From Bifidobacterium bombi DSM 19703 (lineage in GTDB: Bacteria > Actinomycetota > Actinomycetes > Actinomycetales > Bifidobacteriaceae), in contig NZ_ATLK01000001.1 of NCBI RefSeq assembly GCF_000737845.1, positions 558,001-622,000 of the forward strand: DNA of 64,000 bases, read 5' to 3'. Numbering within the stretch: the first letter of the stretch is position 1; the number at the start of each line of letters is the position of its first letter. The notes beneath the pieces are model-generated. The model did not search any database. It saw nothing but the letters and a program-made list of their open reading frames with translations, and was not told the origin of the DNA. A program made the position numbers and the translations under genes. This document shows positions 49,649 through 59,354 of the stretch, one piece after another.

Positions 49649-51088
49649 TTGAGCACTGATCGACAGCATGGCGAGGAACGTAACCCCAGGCAAACCCCGG
49701 ACGACACTCAAAAAGAAGCAACGCATCTTCACGAAAGGACGCACGACGGCGAGCCGACACCGTCTACGGCGGAAGCCCTGCGTTCACTGGACGGCACCAT
49801 CGCCTTCTGGCGCGGCATCCCTTTTGGTCTGCAGCATGTCATGGCAATGTTCGTAGCCAACCTCGCGCCGATTTTCCTAGTTACTGCGGCAGCACATCTG
49901 GACACGCAACAGTCGGCTATGATTATTCAGAACGGACTGCTGGTGGCCGGTATGGGCACCTGCCTTCAGCTCTACCCCATATGGCGCATCGGCAGCAGAC
50001 TGCCGATGGTGACCGGCATCTCGTTTACATATGTGGCAGCGGCTATCGCCATCGTCTCCAAACAGGGTTTCGGAGGACTGATGGGAGCCGTCATCGCCGG
50101 CGGATTCATCGAACTCATCCTCGGACTGACCGCACAATGGTGGAAACAATACGTACCGCCAATCGTTTCGGCCATCGTAGTCACCACCATCGGTTTTTCC
50201 CTACTTTCCACCGCCGCGTCATCCTTCGGTGGAGGCAGCGACGCAAAGGACTTCGGAAGCTGGCAGAACCTGACCCTTGGACTGACTTCACTGGTCGCAT
50301 GCCTTGCGTTCCAGCTGCTGGCACGGGGCACTGCAAAGCAGCTTTCGGTGCTTTTCGGACTTGTCATTGGCTATGTCGCGGCCATGTTCATGGGTAAAGT
50401 CGACTTCTCCGGGTTTACCCACCTCCAGGCGCTGAGTCTGCCTCGGTTCATGCCGTTCAAACTTACCTTCGACCTTGGTTCCATCATCTCGTTTGCGCTT
50501 CTTTACGTGGTCTCTTCGGTGGAGGTACTCGGCGACACCGCCGCTCTGACGAAGGTCGGGCTTGACCGGCCGCCGACCGATAAGGAGACCAGCGGAGCCA
50601 TCGCCGCCGACGGCACGATTTCCATCGTCTCAGGTCTGTTCGGCTGTCTGCCGTTGACGTCGTTCGCCCAGAACATCGGTCTCGTATCCTTGACCAAGGT
50701 GGTGAACAGAAAGGTCATTCTTTCAGGAGGCCTGTTGCTCATCATCGCGAGCTTCGTACCCGGCGTGGCGCAGGTCTTCAATTCCATGCCGCAGTCCGTC
50801 CTCGGCGGCTGCACCATCATGATGTTCGGCAACATCATACTTTCCGGCTTCCAGATGATCGCCGAAGCCGGGTTCAGCCAACGCAATATCACCATCACCG
50901 CATTGAGCCTGACGATGGGACTGGGATTCACACAGGTCAGTTCAATCTTCAGGAACTTCCCTGCGTTGTTCCAATCGATTTTCTCCACCAACCCCATCGC
51001 CATCAGCTTCATGGTTGCCGTAATTCTGTGCGTGGTGCTGCCCGGCGAAGAACGTTTCCTGTCGGTCCCACGGAAGGAAGGGAAGTAG
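49649..51088 (+). CDS. NCS2 family nucleobase permease (uracil/xanthine type)
   Basis: This is a nucleobase:cation symporter of 479 residues with about 12-14 hydrophobic segments. The hydrophilic N-terminus (about 50 residues) precedes IAFWRGIPFGLQHVMAMFVA, a family landmark. Later motifs include GDTAALTKVGLDRPPTDKE and GCLPLTSFAQNIGLVSLTKV. The proposed start is a TTG with a weak upstream AAAGAGA, so a different start is possible. Xanthine is the likely substrate because xpt lies immediately upstream. Confidence 0.92.
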   Translation: MSTDRQHGEERNPRQTPDDTQKEATHLHERTHDGEPTPSTAEALRSLDGTIAFWRGIPFGLQHVMAMFVANLAPIFLVTAAAHLDTQQSAMIIQNGLLVAGMGTCLQLYPIWRIGSRLPMVTGISFTYVAAAIAIVSKQGFGGLMGAVIAGGFIELILGLTAQWWKQYVPPIVSAIVVTTIGFSLLSTAASSFGGGSDAKDFGSWQNLTLGLTSLVACLAFQLLARGTAKQLSVLFGLVIGYVAAMFMGKVDFSGFTHLQALSLPRFMPFKLTFDLGSIISFALLYVVSSVEVLGDTAALTKVGLDRPPTDKETSGAIAADGTISIVSGLFGCLPLTSFAQNIGLVSLTKVVNRKVILSGGLLLIIASFVPGVAQVFNSMPQSVLGGCTIMMFGNIILSGFQMIAEAGFSQRNITITALSLTMGLGFTQVSSIFRNFPALFQSIFSTNPIAISFMVAVILCVVLPGEERFLSVPRKEGK

Positions 51089-51137
51089 GAGAGGCTTTTA
51101 CGAAAGTCACCGAATCGCCTGTGTCCAAACAACAGGG

Positions 51138-51182
51138 GTTCCCGTCAACGGCAGACCCACGGCCGGTGGCGGGAACTTTTTT
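51138..51182 (+). terminator. Intrinsic terminator after the permease
   Basis: GTTCCCG and CGGGAAC enclose a 25-base loop that can fold again (CCAC with GGTGG), followed by six T. It starts 50 bases after the permease stop. Confidence 0.85.
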
Positions 51183-51387
51183 CGTGCAGGCTCATGCACT
51201 CGTTCTCGGTTCCAACACACTGCCAAAACACGAACGATTCATGCAGGTACCTTGGTCAATGCAGAGCTTCGGCACTTGCCATATCATGGCATCAATTCAT
51301 GAAACCGACACCGGACGTTCATCCGAATCATCTCCTTTGCGACCTCCCCTACCTCGTTGGTGCCTACGGATGCAGAGTCTGTACGGT

Positions 51388-52572
51388 TCACTCCACGCCC
51401 ATGTACTTCTTCGTGATCCTCTCATACATGTCGATGAACTCAAAGTACATGTGCTTGGGCAGGCTCTCATTCACACAGTGCATGGTGAAATTGCCCGGTC
51501 CAAACGCGAGGCACGGCTGCCCGACCGGCTTGTCCACAAAAAGCCTGCTGGCATCGGTACCGCCGGAAACGCCGACAAACTTAATTCTGTCATCCTTGCC
51601 TTGGGCCTGAAGACTCTCATCGCCGACCTCACGTACGATGTCCCCCAACCTTGATTCCTTCGCACCCACAATGGGAACGATGTCCATGGTCACCTCGTAA
51701 GAAACCTGAGCCTTGTTCTCCGCGTTGAATTTTGCGACCTCATCGTCAACCATCTTGAGAATCTCCTTATTGCTCAAGTCGGGAATGACCCGCATATTGA
51801 TTTCGGCACGCGCGGACTCGGGAATGGTATTGACCTGACTGCCGCCTTTGATGACATCGATGTTAAACACCGTTTCACCAAGATCGGGATTCGTGATTCC
51901 AGCAGTCTGCCTGCGGATCCGGTCGGTCAGCCGATACAGGAACGTCACCAATCCTTCGACGGCGTTCGCTCCAAGCTGCGGCATCGAACTATGGGCCGAT
52001 TTGCCATGCATCGTGATTTCCAGATTGAGCTCGCCTTTGGTTGCATAGACAGGAGAATAGGCCGAAGGCTCACCGATGAGCAATGCCTCAGCATCCTTCA
52101 TATAGCCGCCGTCATGCAATAGCTCAGCGCCCGGCATGTTGATCTCCTCACCTGCGGTTGCCAGGAAACGAACAGTGCCATGCAACCGGCTTTCGACGCG
52201 CTTGAGTCGCAGCATGGTAATCACCATGGCTGCCAGACCCGCCTTCATATCGGTCACGCCACGGCCGTAAATCATGTCATCTTTCTCGACGACCTCGAAC
52301 GGGTCTGTCTGCCAACCTTCCTGCTGCGCAGAGACGGTATCCATGTGTCCTGTAAGGACCAGAACCGGATCGCCGCCTCCGACTTCGGCCACCAGGTTCG
52401 CCCGCTTGGGATCATCCTTAAAGGGCAGAACCGTGCTGTTGACGCCGGCCTCCTCAAATATCCCGTGAATGAAGTCCGCCAAGACCTTTTCATTCCCATT
52501 TTCGGTATGGAAGCCCACGAACTTGCCAAGCAAATCCATCTGCGATTTCTCATCATCATACTGCTCGGTCAT
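51388..52572 (-). CDS. M20 family metallopeptidase (ArgE/DapE type)
   Basis: This di-metal amidohydrolase has 394 residues. Metal ligands are in LTGHMDTVS and GRGVTDMKAGLAAM, and the catalytic glutamate is in TAGEEINMPGAE. A dimerisation domain sits in the middle (GKSAHSSMPQLGANAVEG). Members include acetylornithine deacetylase, succinyl-diaminopimelate desuccinylase and dipeptidases; the context gives no clue which. The ATG at 52572 follows AAGGAG. Confidence 0.93.
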   Translation of the reverse strand: MTEQYDDEKSQMDLLGKFVGFHTENGNEKVLADFIHGIFEEAGVNSTVLPFKDDPKRANLVAEVGGGDPVLVLTGHMDTVSAQQEGWQTDPFEVVEKDDMIYGRGVTDMKAGLAAMVITMLRLKRVESRLHGTVRFLATAGEEINMPGAELLHDGGYMKDAEALLIGEPSAYSPVYATKGELNLEITMHGKSAHSSMPQLGANAVEGLVTFLYRLTDRIRRQTAGITNPDLGETVFNIDVIKGGSQVNTIPESARAEINMRVIPDLSNKEILKMVDDEVAKFNAENKAQVSYEVTMDIVPIVGAKESRLGDIVREVGDESLQAQGKDDRIKFVGVSGGTDASRLFVDKPVGQPCLAFGPGNFTMHCVNESLPKHMYFEFIDMYERITKKYMGVE

Positions 52573-52772
52573 TGCAACTCCTTACCTGCATTCAGGCACG
52601 TCACCCGGCACTCCCGATCGATTGATCCGATTACAACTTTACTGTAACAGCGAACGGTAAGAGACATCTCGATTTTTGCGCAGCGTGTGAAACCACGTGT
52701 AGTATGGTGCGTAAGCGTGACATCGTTCAAGGCAAAACGACAGATACTCAAATACTTATTGAGGAGAACACC

Positions 52773-53123
52773 TTGGAAATCGGAACATTGGCTGAATGGG
52801 CAACAGCTATAGCAGAAACTCTCGCTGTGCTCGTAGCGTTATTCCTACCGTATAAGGAACGCAGGAAGAGCGAGCGAAAAGCTACCAGGAACTTCAAACT
52901 CACACTCTATGCCGCAGTTGTCCGATGCCTTGAGGAAAAGAACATGGATACTGTCCGGACCATAGTCAGCATCTCAAGACTTACTGAAGCTGGAACCAGA
53001 AACAAGGCCGACCTTGACACGGCACAACAGATCCTCAACTTGTACGACAACAGCACGCTCGACCCGGCGTCGCTCGAACGGGAAATCAAAACACTCGCCC
53101 AGCAGATCAAGCCGCAGAACTGA
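52773..53123 (+). CDS. Small membrane-anchored protein of unknown function
   Basis: The 116-residue protein starts at a TTG 7 bases after GAGGAG. Its N-terminus has one hydrophobic segment (WATAIAETLAVLVALFLPY) followed by a basic cluster (KERRKSERKATRNFK), so the bulk should face the cytoplasm. The rest is a mixed-charge helical region. I do not recognise a family. Small proteins with this layout occur in accessory and phage-derived DNA, and the surrounding DNA looks accessory. Confidence 0.6.
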   Translation: MEIGTLAEWATAIAETLAVLVALFLPYKERRKSERKATRNFKLTLYAAVVRCLEEKNMDTVRTIVSISRLTEAGTRNKADLDTAQQILNLYDNSTLDPASLEREIKTLAQQIKPQN

Positions 53124-54922
53124 ATTCTTGTCATTGTCGGCAATATACTCAATTCCCTTAATCACAAAGCCCTTTCCCCTAGGTTGCAATGCCGTTAGCA
53201 GATTCTCTTCTCCCTGGAATTACAACGTTCTTTGTGATTCTTACACACGTCGAGACGCGCTGAATTACATTCCTTTACATAGTCATGCGGACTGGAATGT
53301 AGCTTGTTTTTTCGATACTCTTGCTACGATCGCTGGTCGACCACCAAGTCAGACGGAATGCGATGTGGCTCACACGACACCACGACGAAGGCCACACCTG
53401 CACAACCGACGGCATCGAAGGTCAGATGGAGAGCTTCGAGACAGTCATGACCGTAACTTGGCACCGGACTCGCTCTCCTCCTTTGTCCGATACTCCTGTC
53501 TGTGTCTCGGTGGTGACCTAGTAGACATCGTGCATGTGGTTCTTTAGGTAGATGTCCCAGTGATAGGCAGGTTCATGGGCCGATGGAAGCCTTTGGACGA
53601 CGTATGATCGGCGCCCTGCGGGTAGACTCTGGTTCATCTACAACGGTTCCCAGGTTCGTCGTTGCTGTCATCGGCGTACGGGGTGGGGCCGAACGCGTTC
53701 TCCTGACTCATGCTCGCAGCAATCAGCACCTTGTCAAACCCGCTGGTGGTAGCCTCATCGACCCTTGACAATACTAGTCGAATACCTTCACGCTGTCATA
53801 TCCGCAGGAAGCGGTTACGGCGGTCGACATCAGCAGCGAGAGCATGAGCGCGGCAATCCTGGCAATGTCAAGCATCCCAGCCAGCACCGCTGCCGTTGCC
53901 AACATTGCCACTGTCATGGCAGCCATTTGCTTTGACGGATTCGGATGTCCTCACGGCACTGCAGTAAACGGGCTTGCACTGATCGGGCAGTCATCGAACC
54001 GGCCATATGCAGGGCCTTGTTTGTAAATACTATGCTTTTATGGCGTTTCCCGCTGTTTTAACGGCCGACTTCTCTATGTCCTTGGTCGCATATCTTTGTC
54101 GTATATGGCCCTTCAAAACGCTGCGGCAATTATGCGCCCCGCTTCGGAGCGGGACAACATTCGAGCGCGTCATTCCCGTTGTTCCGATTCCCCTATTCTG
54201 TCCTATCTCCGTTCGACCGACTGTCCGATCGCCTCTTGCGAGACTTCCGGTGATTCAGAGTCTTCTCTTTCGCCTGTTTGGCCCGTCTGCTCCGTGTCTT
54301 TGGACTCGTCGAAGAAGCATGGCTCCCCGATCTTCCGGGTTTTGGCGGTTCCAATCTTACCGACGTAATCGGCACCGTTTCGCTTGTCTTCGGCTTTCCT
54401 GCCTGTATGGTCTTCGAATCCAGTATCGTCCAGTCCGCTTTTCGATGGTGTTACCTCCAGTCCTAGCTTTCTCCTTTTCGGTAATGATGGTGTCAGGTTC
54501 AGCCCCTCTAGTTTTCCGGGCTTTCGTTGGGTGTTAGTCAGACAGGTGGGTGGCAACTCCTTGCTGCTATTAGGTAGAAAGGTAAAAGACGCGGACGTTA
54601 CGTGATACTTTCACCGCGCCAGCAACCCCTTCTCATCGGTCCTGCGACCGCAGTGGCTGTGTGGACATGTGCTCTGTTTGCCCAAGAACTTCAACGAAAC
54701 CTCAATCGCTGCAAACAGCCTCAGCACCAAGCGTGCATGCTGTCCAACCATTACCATACCCGCAGTGCTCACACATACACAACGAGATTTCTTTTCGGCA
54801 TTCACAGAAGCCTGCAAGCATATAAGTCGTTCCAGAACACCCGTCCGATTGTGCCCACTCGGACCAAATGAGAACGGCAGCAAACGTGAATTGAGCATTT
54901 GCCTAGCACCCCATTCTAGTAC
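53124..54922. other. About 1.8 kb of apparently decayed accessory DNA
   Basis: No long convincing gene is present. A 50-codon minus-strand frame at 53774-53926 is hydrophobic and ends TASCGYDSVKVFD. A shifted frame just downstream reads VDEATTSGFDKVLIAASMSQ and then stops. These look like pieces of a broken gene of unknown type. A GC-rich hairpin at 54138-54153 (CCCGCT/AGCGGG) lacks a T-run. Nothing here resembles a transposase. Confidence 0.5.
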
Positions 54923-55509
54923 CTACTTGAATCGGATCGCACAGACCTTGTCGAGATACCTGCGACGACGTTCGGGCGAGGAGTCGGAAACTCCACCGAA
55001 ATTGATCCACTTGCGTCCTTTCATGCCCAGCTGTTTGAGGGTGCAGTTGACGAACAGCCGTTTCACACCGTCGCCAGCGATGAGCCGCAGATAAATGGTC
55101 GGTGAGGTGGAGGTTGTGAAGACATATGCGTGGCGTATGTTGCCCAACTCGCCATGGATGCCAGTGTGAGTGACGGTGTGGCTCAGCCCCTCCCCCTCCT
55201 TCATGATCTTGTCGATGAAGCCCTTGAGCATTCCTAGCACGGAATTCCACCAGACAGGCATGACGAACACGATGCCGTCGGCTGCGCGGATCATTTCAAG
55301 GTATTTCCTGGCCAGTGGGTCTGGGTTCCGCCAGTATGGAAGAGCCGCAGCTCCTCCTTGTCGTAGACGGGGTTGAATCCTTCGGCGTATAGGTCGATGA
55401 GCCGCGTCGAGTGTCCTTAGCTTCTCAGCGCGTCAAGCACACGTCCAAGAACGGCATGGTTAAAGCTCTTCTCGTAAGGATGGCAGTACACGACGACATA
55501 GTTACTCAT
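54923..55509 (-). pseudogene. Broken NAD(P)H dehydrogenase (quinone) / flavodoxin-fold oxidoreductase
   Basis: Starting at ATG 55509 the sequence reads VVVYCHPYEKSFNHAVLG, then GHSTRLIDLYAEGFNPVYDKEEL, as in the KefF/MdaB-type NAD(P)H oxidoreductases. A TAA interrupts it after LDALRS. A one-base shift near 55330 then moves it to the frame carrying DPLARKYLEM, AADGIVFVMPVWWNSVLGML and the rest of the protein to the stop at 54923. At least two disabling changes are therefore present. It lies 83 bases downstream of an intact TetR gene on the same strand, probably its former control. Confidence 0.88.
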
Positions 55510-55592
55510 ATTACAATTGCTCCTTCTTGTTTGTTGATGGTTGAAGACTTTTGTTCGAAGACAACAGCGAGCTCCGTGCTTCGAAAACGAAT

Positions 55593-56162
55593 TCAATAGC
55601 GCTTGATACCCAGAAAATCGTGCAGTGTTATACCAAGCGACCGTTCGTCGTACTTAACGACCCCATGACTGACCAAAGAGCTGTAGCCTTGAATGAACGA
55701 CCATACCTGTATGAATAGAAGATCAGGGTCGGCGGCGTTCTCATTCTGACGGCTGGCCCTCTCAATGATTGCGCGTATCCGAGAAAGAAATTCGGGCTGC
55801 TTGCCACCATCATCTTCTTTCGCCGCTTTCGCATACAAAGGCCCGTAGAAGAAGAAATCGACCAGATTCGGTTCGGTCTGTGTCAGCGAGAGCAGCCCGA
55901 CACCAACGTGCAGAAGCTCGTCGAAAGCATTCTCGCATTCCGGACTATCCGGGAGGATACGTTCGGCGATATCCGCCGAAACCACGTAGCCCGCCTGAAT
56001 CAGCAGATCCTCCTTGGCTGGAAAATGGCGGTAGAGAGCGCCCGTGGTCAGCCCCGCGGCTGAGGCAATGTCGCGCAAGGAAATTCTTCTATATCCATGT
56101 TGCTTGATAGCCTTGACCGTCTCTGCCAATAAGCGCCGCCCCGAATCAGACACCGGACTCAC
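55593..56162 (-). CDS. TetR family transcriptional regulator
   Basis: The 189-residue protein has a clear DNA-binding domain: RRISLRDIASAAGLTTGALYRHFPAKEDLLIQAG. A C-terminal half with FFFYGPLYAKAA and WSFIQGYSSL follows, as in TetR_C domains. The GTG at 56162 is 6 bases after AAGGAG. Upstream starts at 56180 or 56183 have no RBS and would begin right at an operator-like repeat. It is probably co-transcribed with the broken oxidoreductase gene. Confidence 0.92.
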   Translation of the reverse strand: MSPVSDSGRRLLAETVKAIKQHGYRRISLRDIASAAGLTTGALYRHFPAKEDLLIQAGYVVSADIAERILPDSPECENAFDELLHVGVGLLSLTQTEPNLVDFFFYGPLYAKAAKEDDGGKQPEFLSRIRAIIERASRQNENAADPDLLFIQVWSFIQGYSSLVSHGVVKYDERSLGITLHDFLGIKRY

Positions 56163-56183
56163 CAAAATCTCCTTATACATCAA

Positions 56184-56224
56184 GATAACGCTGTTATTGT
56201 ATCACGGAAGATAACAACGTTATC
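56184..56224. promoter_or_regulatory. Two operator-like palindromes upstream of the TetR gene
   Basis: GATAACAACGTTATC (56210-56224) has perfect 6-base arms around 3 bases. GATAACGCTGTTATT (56184-56198) is a near copy, 26 bases away. Both lie directly upstream of the TetR gene start. Autoregulation by this TetR protein is inferred. Confidence 0.65.
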
Positions 56225-56414
56225 AACACATGTTTCATTGCTTGACGCAACGGCACATGGACAGGCCGGTCGAATCAACACATGCCAACGGTACACATCA
56301 GACCGGTTCATTCATCGGATTATGCTACCGTCGGTTCACCTCGCCCTCTTCCCACAGGAAAAGTCAAACCCGTCCCCATCGCGACAAGACCGGCACCACT
56401 TGACGCGACATAAT

Positions 56415-56740
56415 CTACGACACTTTCCGTGACGGCCAGCAAGCGACCACCTGTATGCCTTCGTCGGTCACGCCCGGTTTGGCGTGGATGACCAGACGGT
56501 GGTTGCGGGGCGGATGAGCCTCTCGCGCCAGTGGTAACCGCCGGCTCCGGCGCTGACTTCGGGGCTTCTGACCTTGGTGGCACCAAGTCGCACGTCGACC
56601 GGTTTGGCGGCCGCGTTGAGAGTAACCTTGGAGATGCCGCCAGAATGGCGTTTCCACAGTTCGAAGACGAGTTGGTAGCCATCGGGCAGCGTGCCTTGGA
56701 TGCGAGCGGTGTCGTGGACCGACACATCCATCACCGCGCA
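56415..56740 (-). pseudogene. Fragment of a surface-anchored (VaFE-repeat-like) protein
   Basis: Minus-strand residues DVSVHDTARIQGTLPDGYQL, VFELWKRHSGG and GGYHWRERLI resemble the repeated domain of sortase-anchored surface proteins. The next frame continues IHAKPGVTDEGIQVV, so one frameshift lies in the match. There is no start, signal peptide or complete anchor. It looks like a leftover of a larger gene. The family match is by pattern only. Confidence 0.6.
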
Positions 56741-56987
56741 TCCACCGCAGGAAACGAAATCGTTAAGCTTCCGACGCTCATTGGCGGCTTCACATCTCAA
56801 AATCGTTGGAAAACAAGGAATTCGGAGCCAACCCAGCATCAAGGCAATTATATCCCGGTATTCGAAAGATACTTGTCATAGGTGCCAAAAACTGCGGAGG
56901 TCCGTGCTCATCATGTCCGATCCGTCCGAAATCGGAAAAACCTGAAAAACCGACGTCTTGAAAACGCAGGAACTTCAGGCTTTCCAC

Positions 56988-57020
56988 GTCGAGTAGGCGG
57001 GATTTGAACCCGTGACTCCT
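56988..57020 (-). other. tRNA 3'-end-like fragment
   Basis: On the minus strand CGGGTTCAAATCCCGCC (56996-57012) is identical to the T-arm region of the tRNA-Pro at 2307-2380. Bases on both sides match partly (AGGAGTC against AGGGGTC, CGAC against CGAC). No D arm, anticodon arm or matching 5' acceptor is present. It may be a relic attachment site, or chance similarity between T arms. Confidence 0.35.
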
Positions 57021-57325
57021 TGCCACGTCTTCCATAGAGACAATGAGATTCCCATGTCCCACCATCGGCGCAAAGAAGAACGGTTTCAAAGCTATGAACG
57101 AAGGTGGGCACAAACCATGATGACTGCATGATCTAACGCGCGACGGTCCGCTCTACATAGAAAGGGCAGACCATTTTTTCATGAGTTAACCTTGCCTCTG
57201 CCGTTCCGGACGTTGCTCGGAAACAAGATCGACGAATCGATGTCCAGTCATACCGGCTCTGAAGACGAATGGCACCGCACACAACCGCAAACCGGCTCGA
57301 GAAAGACGGCACATACGGACATGGC

Positions 57326-58888
57326 TTACTCCCATTCGATGGTAGCCGGCGGCTTGGAGGTGCAGTCCAGCACCACACGGTTGATGCCCCTGCACTCGTT
57401 GGTGATACGCGTCGAAATCGTGGCCAGGACGTCATACGGCAAATGGTACCAATCCGCAGTCATGGCATCCTCGGAAGTAATCGGCCGCAGCACGACCGGT
57501 GAGCCATAGGTCCGCTCGTCACCCTGCACGCCGACTGAATGCACATCCGCCAGCAGCACGACCGGGCACTGCCATATGTCACGGTCCAGCCCCGCCTTCG
57601 TCATCTCCTCACGAGCGATGGCGTCGGCCTCACGCAGCAGATCGAGCCGCTCGCGCGTGATCTCACCGATGATACGGATGCCCAGGCCAGGCCCGGGGAA
57701 CGGCTGACGCCACACCATGGCCTCGGGCAGGCCGAGCTCGGTCCCGATGGCGCGCACTTCGTCTTTGAACAGCGAGCGTAATGGCTCGATGAGCTTGAAC
57801 TTGATGTCGGAAGGAAGACCGCCAACATTGTGATGTGACTTGATGTTCGCCGCGCCATCACCGCCGCCGGACTCCACGACGTCCGGGTACAGCGTGCCCT
57901 GCACAAGGAACTTGACTTCCTTGCCAAGCGCTCCAGCCTCCTTGATGACCTGCCGCTGGGCCTTCTCGAAGGTTCTGATGAACTTCTCGCCGATGATCTT
58001 ACGTTTGCGCTCGGGCTCCGTGACTCCCTTCAAGGCCTCCAGGAAATCCTCAGAGGCATCCACCTCGATGAGCCTGATGCCGGTGGCCTCAACGAAATCG
58101 TGACGCACCTGCTCAGCCTCGCCTTTGCGCAGCATGCCGTGGTCGATGAAAACGCAGGTCAGCTGGTCACCCACCGCCTTGTGGACCAATGCAGCAGCCA
58201 CCGCAGAGTCTACGCCTCCGGAAAGCCCGCAGATGACCTGTGCGTCGCCCACCTCGGCCCGTATTCGGCTGACCTGGTCGTCGATGATGTTCGAGGCGTT
58301 CCAATCATCCGGCAAACCGGCGCAACGGTGAAGGAACGTGGAGATGAGTTCCTGACCCAGCGGAGTGTGCTTGACCTCGGGGTGCCATTGGACTCCGTAA
58401 AGCTTGTGAGCGGAATCTTCCATGGCCGCAACCGGCGCACCCTCGGTGTGAGCGAGCACCTCGAATCCTTCGGGAGCCTGCTCAACCGCCACGCCATGGC
58501 TCATCCAGGTATCCTGTTCGTTGGGCGAGCCGGCGAGAATGCCACGCGCCTCATCCACCATGACTTCGGTCTTGCCGTACTCCCCCAACGCTGCTTTGTC
58601 GACCTTGCCGCCCAGTTCGTGGGCCATGACCTGGAACCCGTAGCAGATGCCAAGTACCGGAACGCCCGCTTCGAACACCTTCTTGTCGATGCTGGGAGCA
58701 CCTTCCTCGTATACGGAGGCAGGACCGCCAGATAGGATGATAGCCTTGGGGTCTTTCGCAAGCATCTCATCCACTGGCATGGAGTGCGGCACCAATTCCG
58801 AGTAAACGTTCGCTTCGCGTACTCGTCGAGCTATGAGCTGGGCGTATTGAGCCCCGAAATCGACTACAAGCACTGGACCTGATGCCAT
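57326..58888 (-). CDS. guaA: GMP synthase (glutamine-hydrolysing)
   Basis: GuaA converts XMP to GMP. The 520-residue protein has the class I glutaminase with nucleophile in GICYGFQVM and His/Glu in WHPEVKHT. The PP-loop ATP site is [14 protein letters not shown], and the C-terminal dimerisation domain ends [10 protein letters not shown]. The ATG at 58888 lies behind GGTAGGGAAACGC. An earlier in-frame ATG at 58903 is less well placed. Normal length. Confidence 0.97.
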   Translation of the reverse strand: MASGPVLVVDFGAQYAQLIARRVREANVYSELVPHSMPVDEMLAKDPKAIILSGGPASVYEEGAPSIDKKVFEAGVPVLGICYGFQVMAHELGGKVDKAALGEYGKTEVMVDEARGILAGSPNEQDTWMSHGVAVEQAPEGFEVLAHTEGAPVAAMEDSAHKLYGVQWHPEVKHTPLGQELISTFLHRCAGLPDDWNASNIIDDQVSRIRAEVGDAQVICGLSGGVDSAVAAALVHKAVGDQLTCVFIDHGMLRKGEAEQVRHDFVEATGIRLIEVDASEDFLEALKGVTEPERKRKIIGEKFIRTFEKAQRQVIKEAGALGKEVKFLVQGTLYPDVVESGGGDGAANIKSHHNVGGLPSDIKFKLIEPLRSLFKDEVRAIGTELGLPEAMVWRQPFPGPGLGIRIIGEITRERLDLLREADAIAREEMTKAGLDRDIWQCPVVLLADVHSVGVQGDERTYGSPVVLRPITSEDAMTADWYHLPYDVLATISTRITNECRGINRVVLDCTSKPPATIEWE

Positions 58889-59218
58889 GCGTTTCCCTAC
58901 CAATCCTGTTTGTCCTGATTATTACCGACGATAAAATCGACTATCGTACAATTTACTACCATTGTCAATGCTCAATACGACAAAATCGACGTCGTGCACG
59001 CTGCGCCTCAAACGAACAAATCAGAACGTAACGCACATCAACACGCCGAAATCAAACACACCGAATTGAACATTGCAAAAGGTTGGAAAATGGTCGCTAT
59101 CGCAACATTTCAACGTTTTAAAATCTCGAAAAGTCTTGGAACAAATTCACAAGTAGTCGAAATATTTTCACATTTTCAATCAGCGATATTACATTTTCGC
59201 ACACAGCAGCAAAAAAAA
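58889..59218. other. AT-rich divergent region guaA / xfp
   Basis: The region is AT-rich and holds the promoters of guaA and xfp. It contains similar segments GATAAAATCGACTATCG and GACAAAATCGACGTCG, about 50 bases apart, near the guaA side. No gene is supported. Confidence 0.4.
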
Positions 59219-59287
59219 GTCCCATAAGTCTGCTTGTCCGGGTACGATTATAGGCGATTGGAGCGAATACCCGAAGTTCTATGGGAC
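59219..59287 (+). promoter_or_regulatory. Nested inverted repeats in the xfp upstream region
   Basis: GTCCCATA (59219-59226) pairs with TATGGGAC (59280-59287). Inside, CGGGTA (59239-59244) pairs with TACCCG (59268-59273). The element ends 67 bases before the xfp start. It could be a folded leader or an operator. I recognise no known riboswitch. Confidence 0.5.
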
Positions 59288-59354
59288 AAGGGAATTCGCA
59301 CTCTGATGGTAAACAAATCAAGCGCACATTACGTGCAGGAGTACAGGAGTACAC

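Noticed and set aside
54203-54556. 117-codon minus-strand frame rich in Lys, Glu and Ser
   Set aside because: TTG start without RBS, low-complexity composition and competing open frames on both strands.
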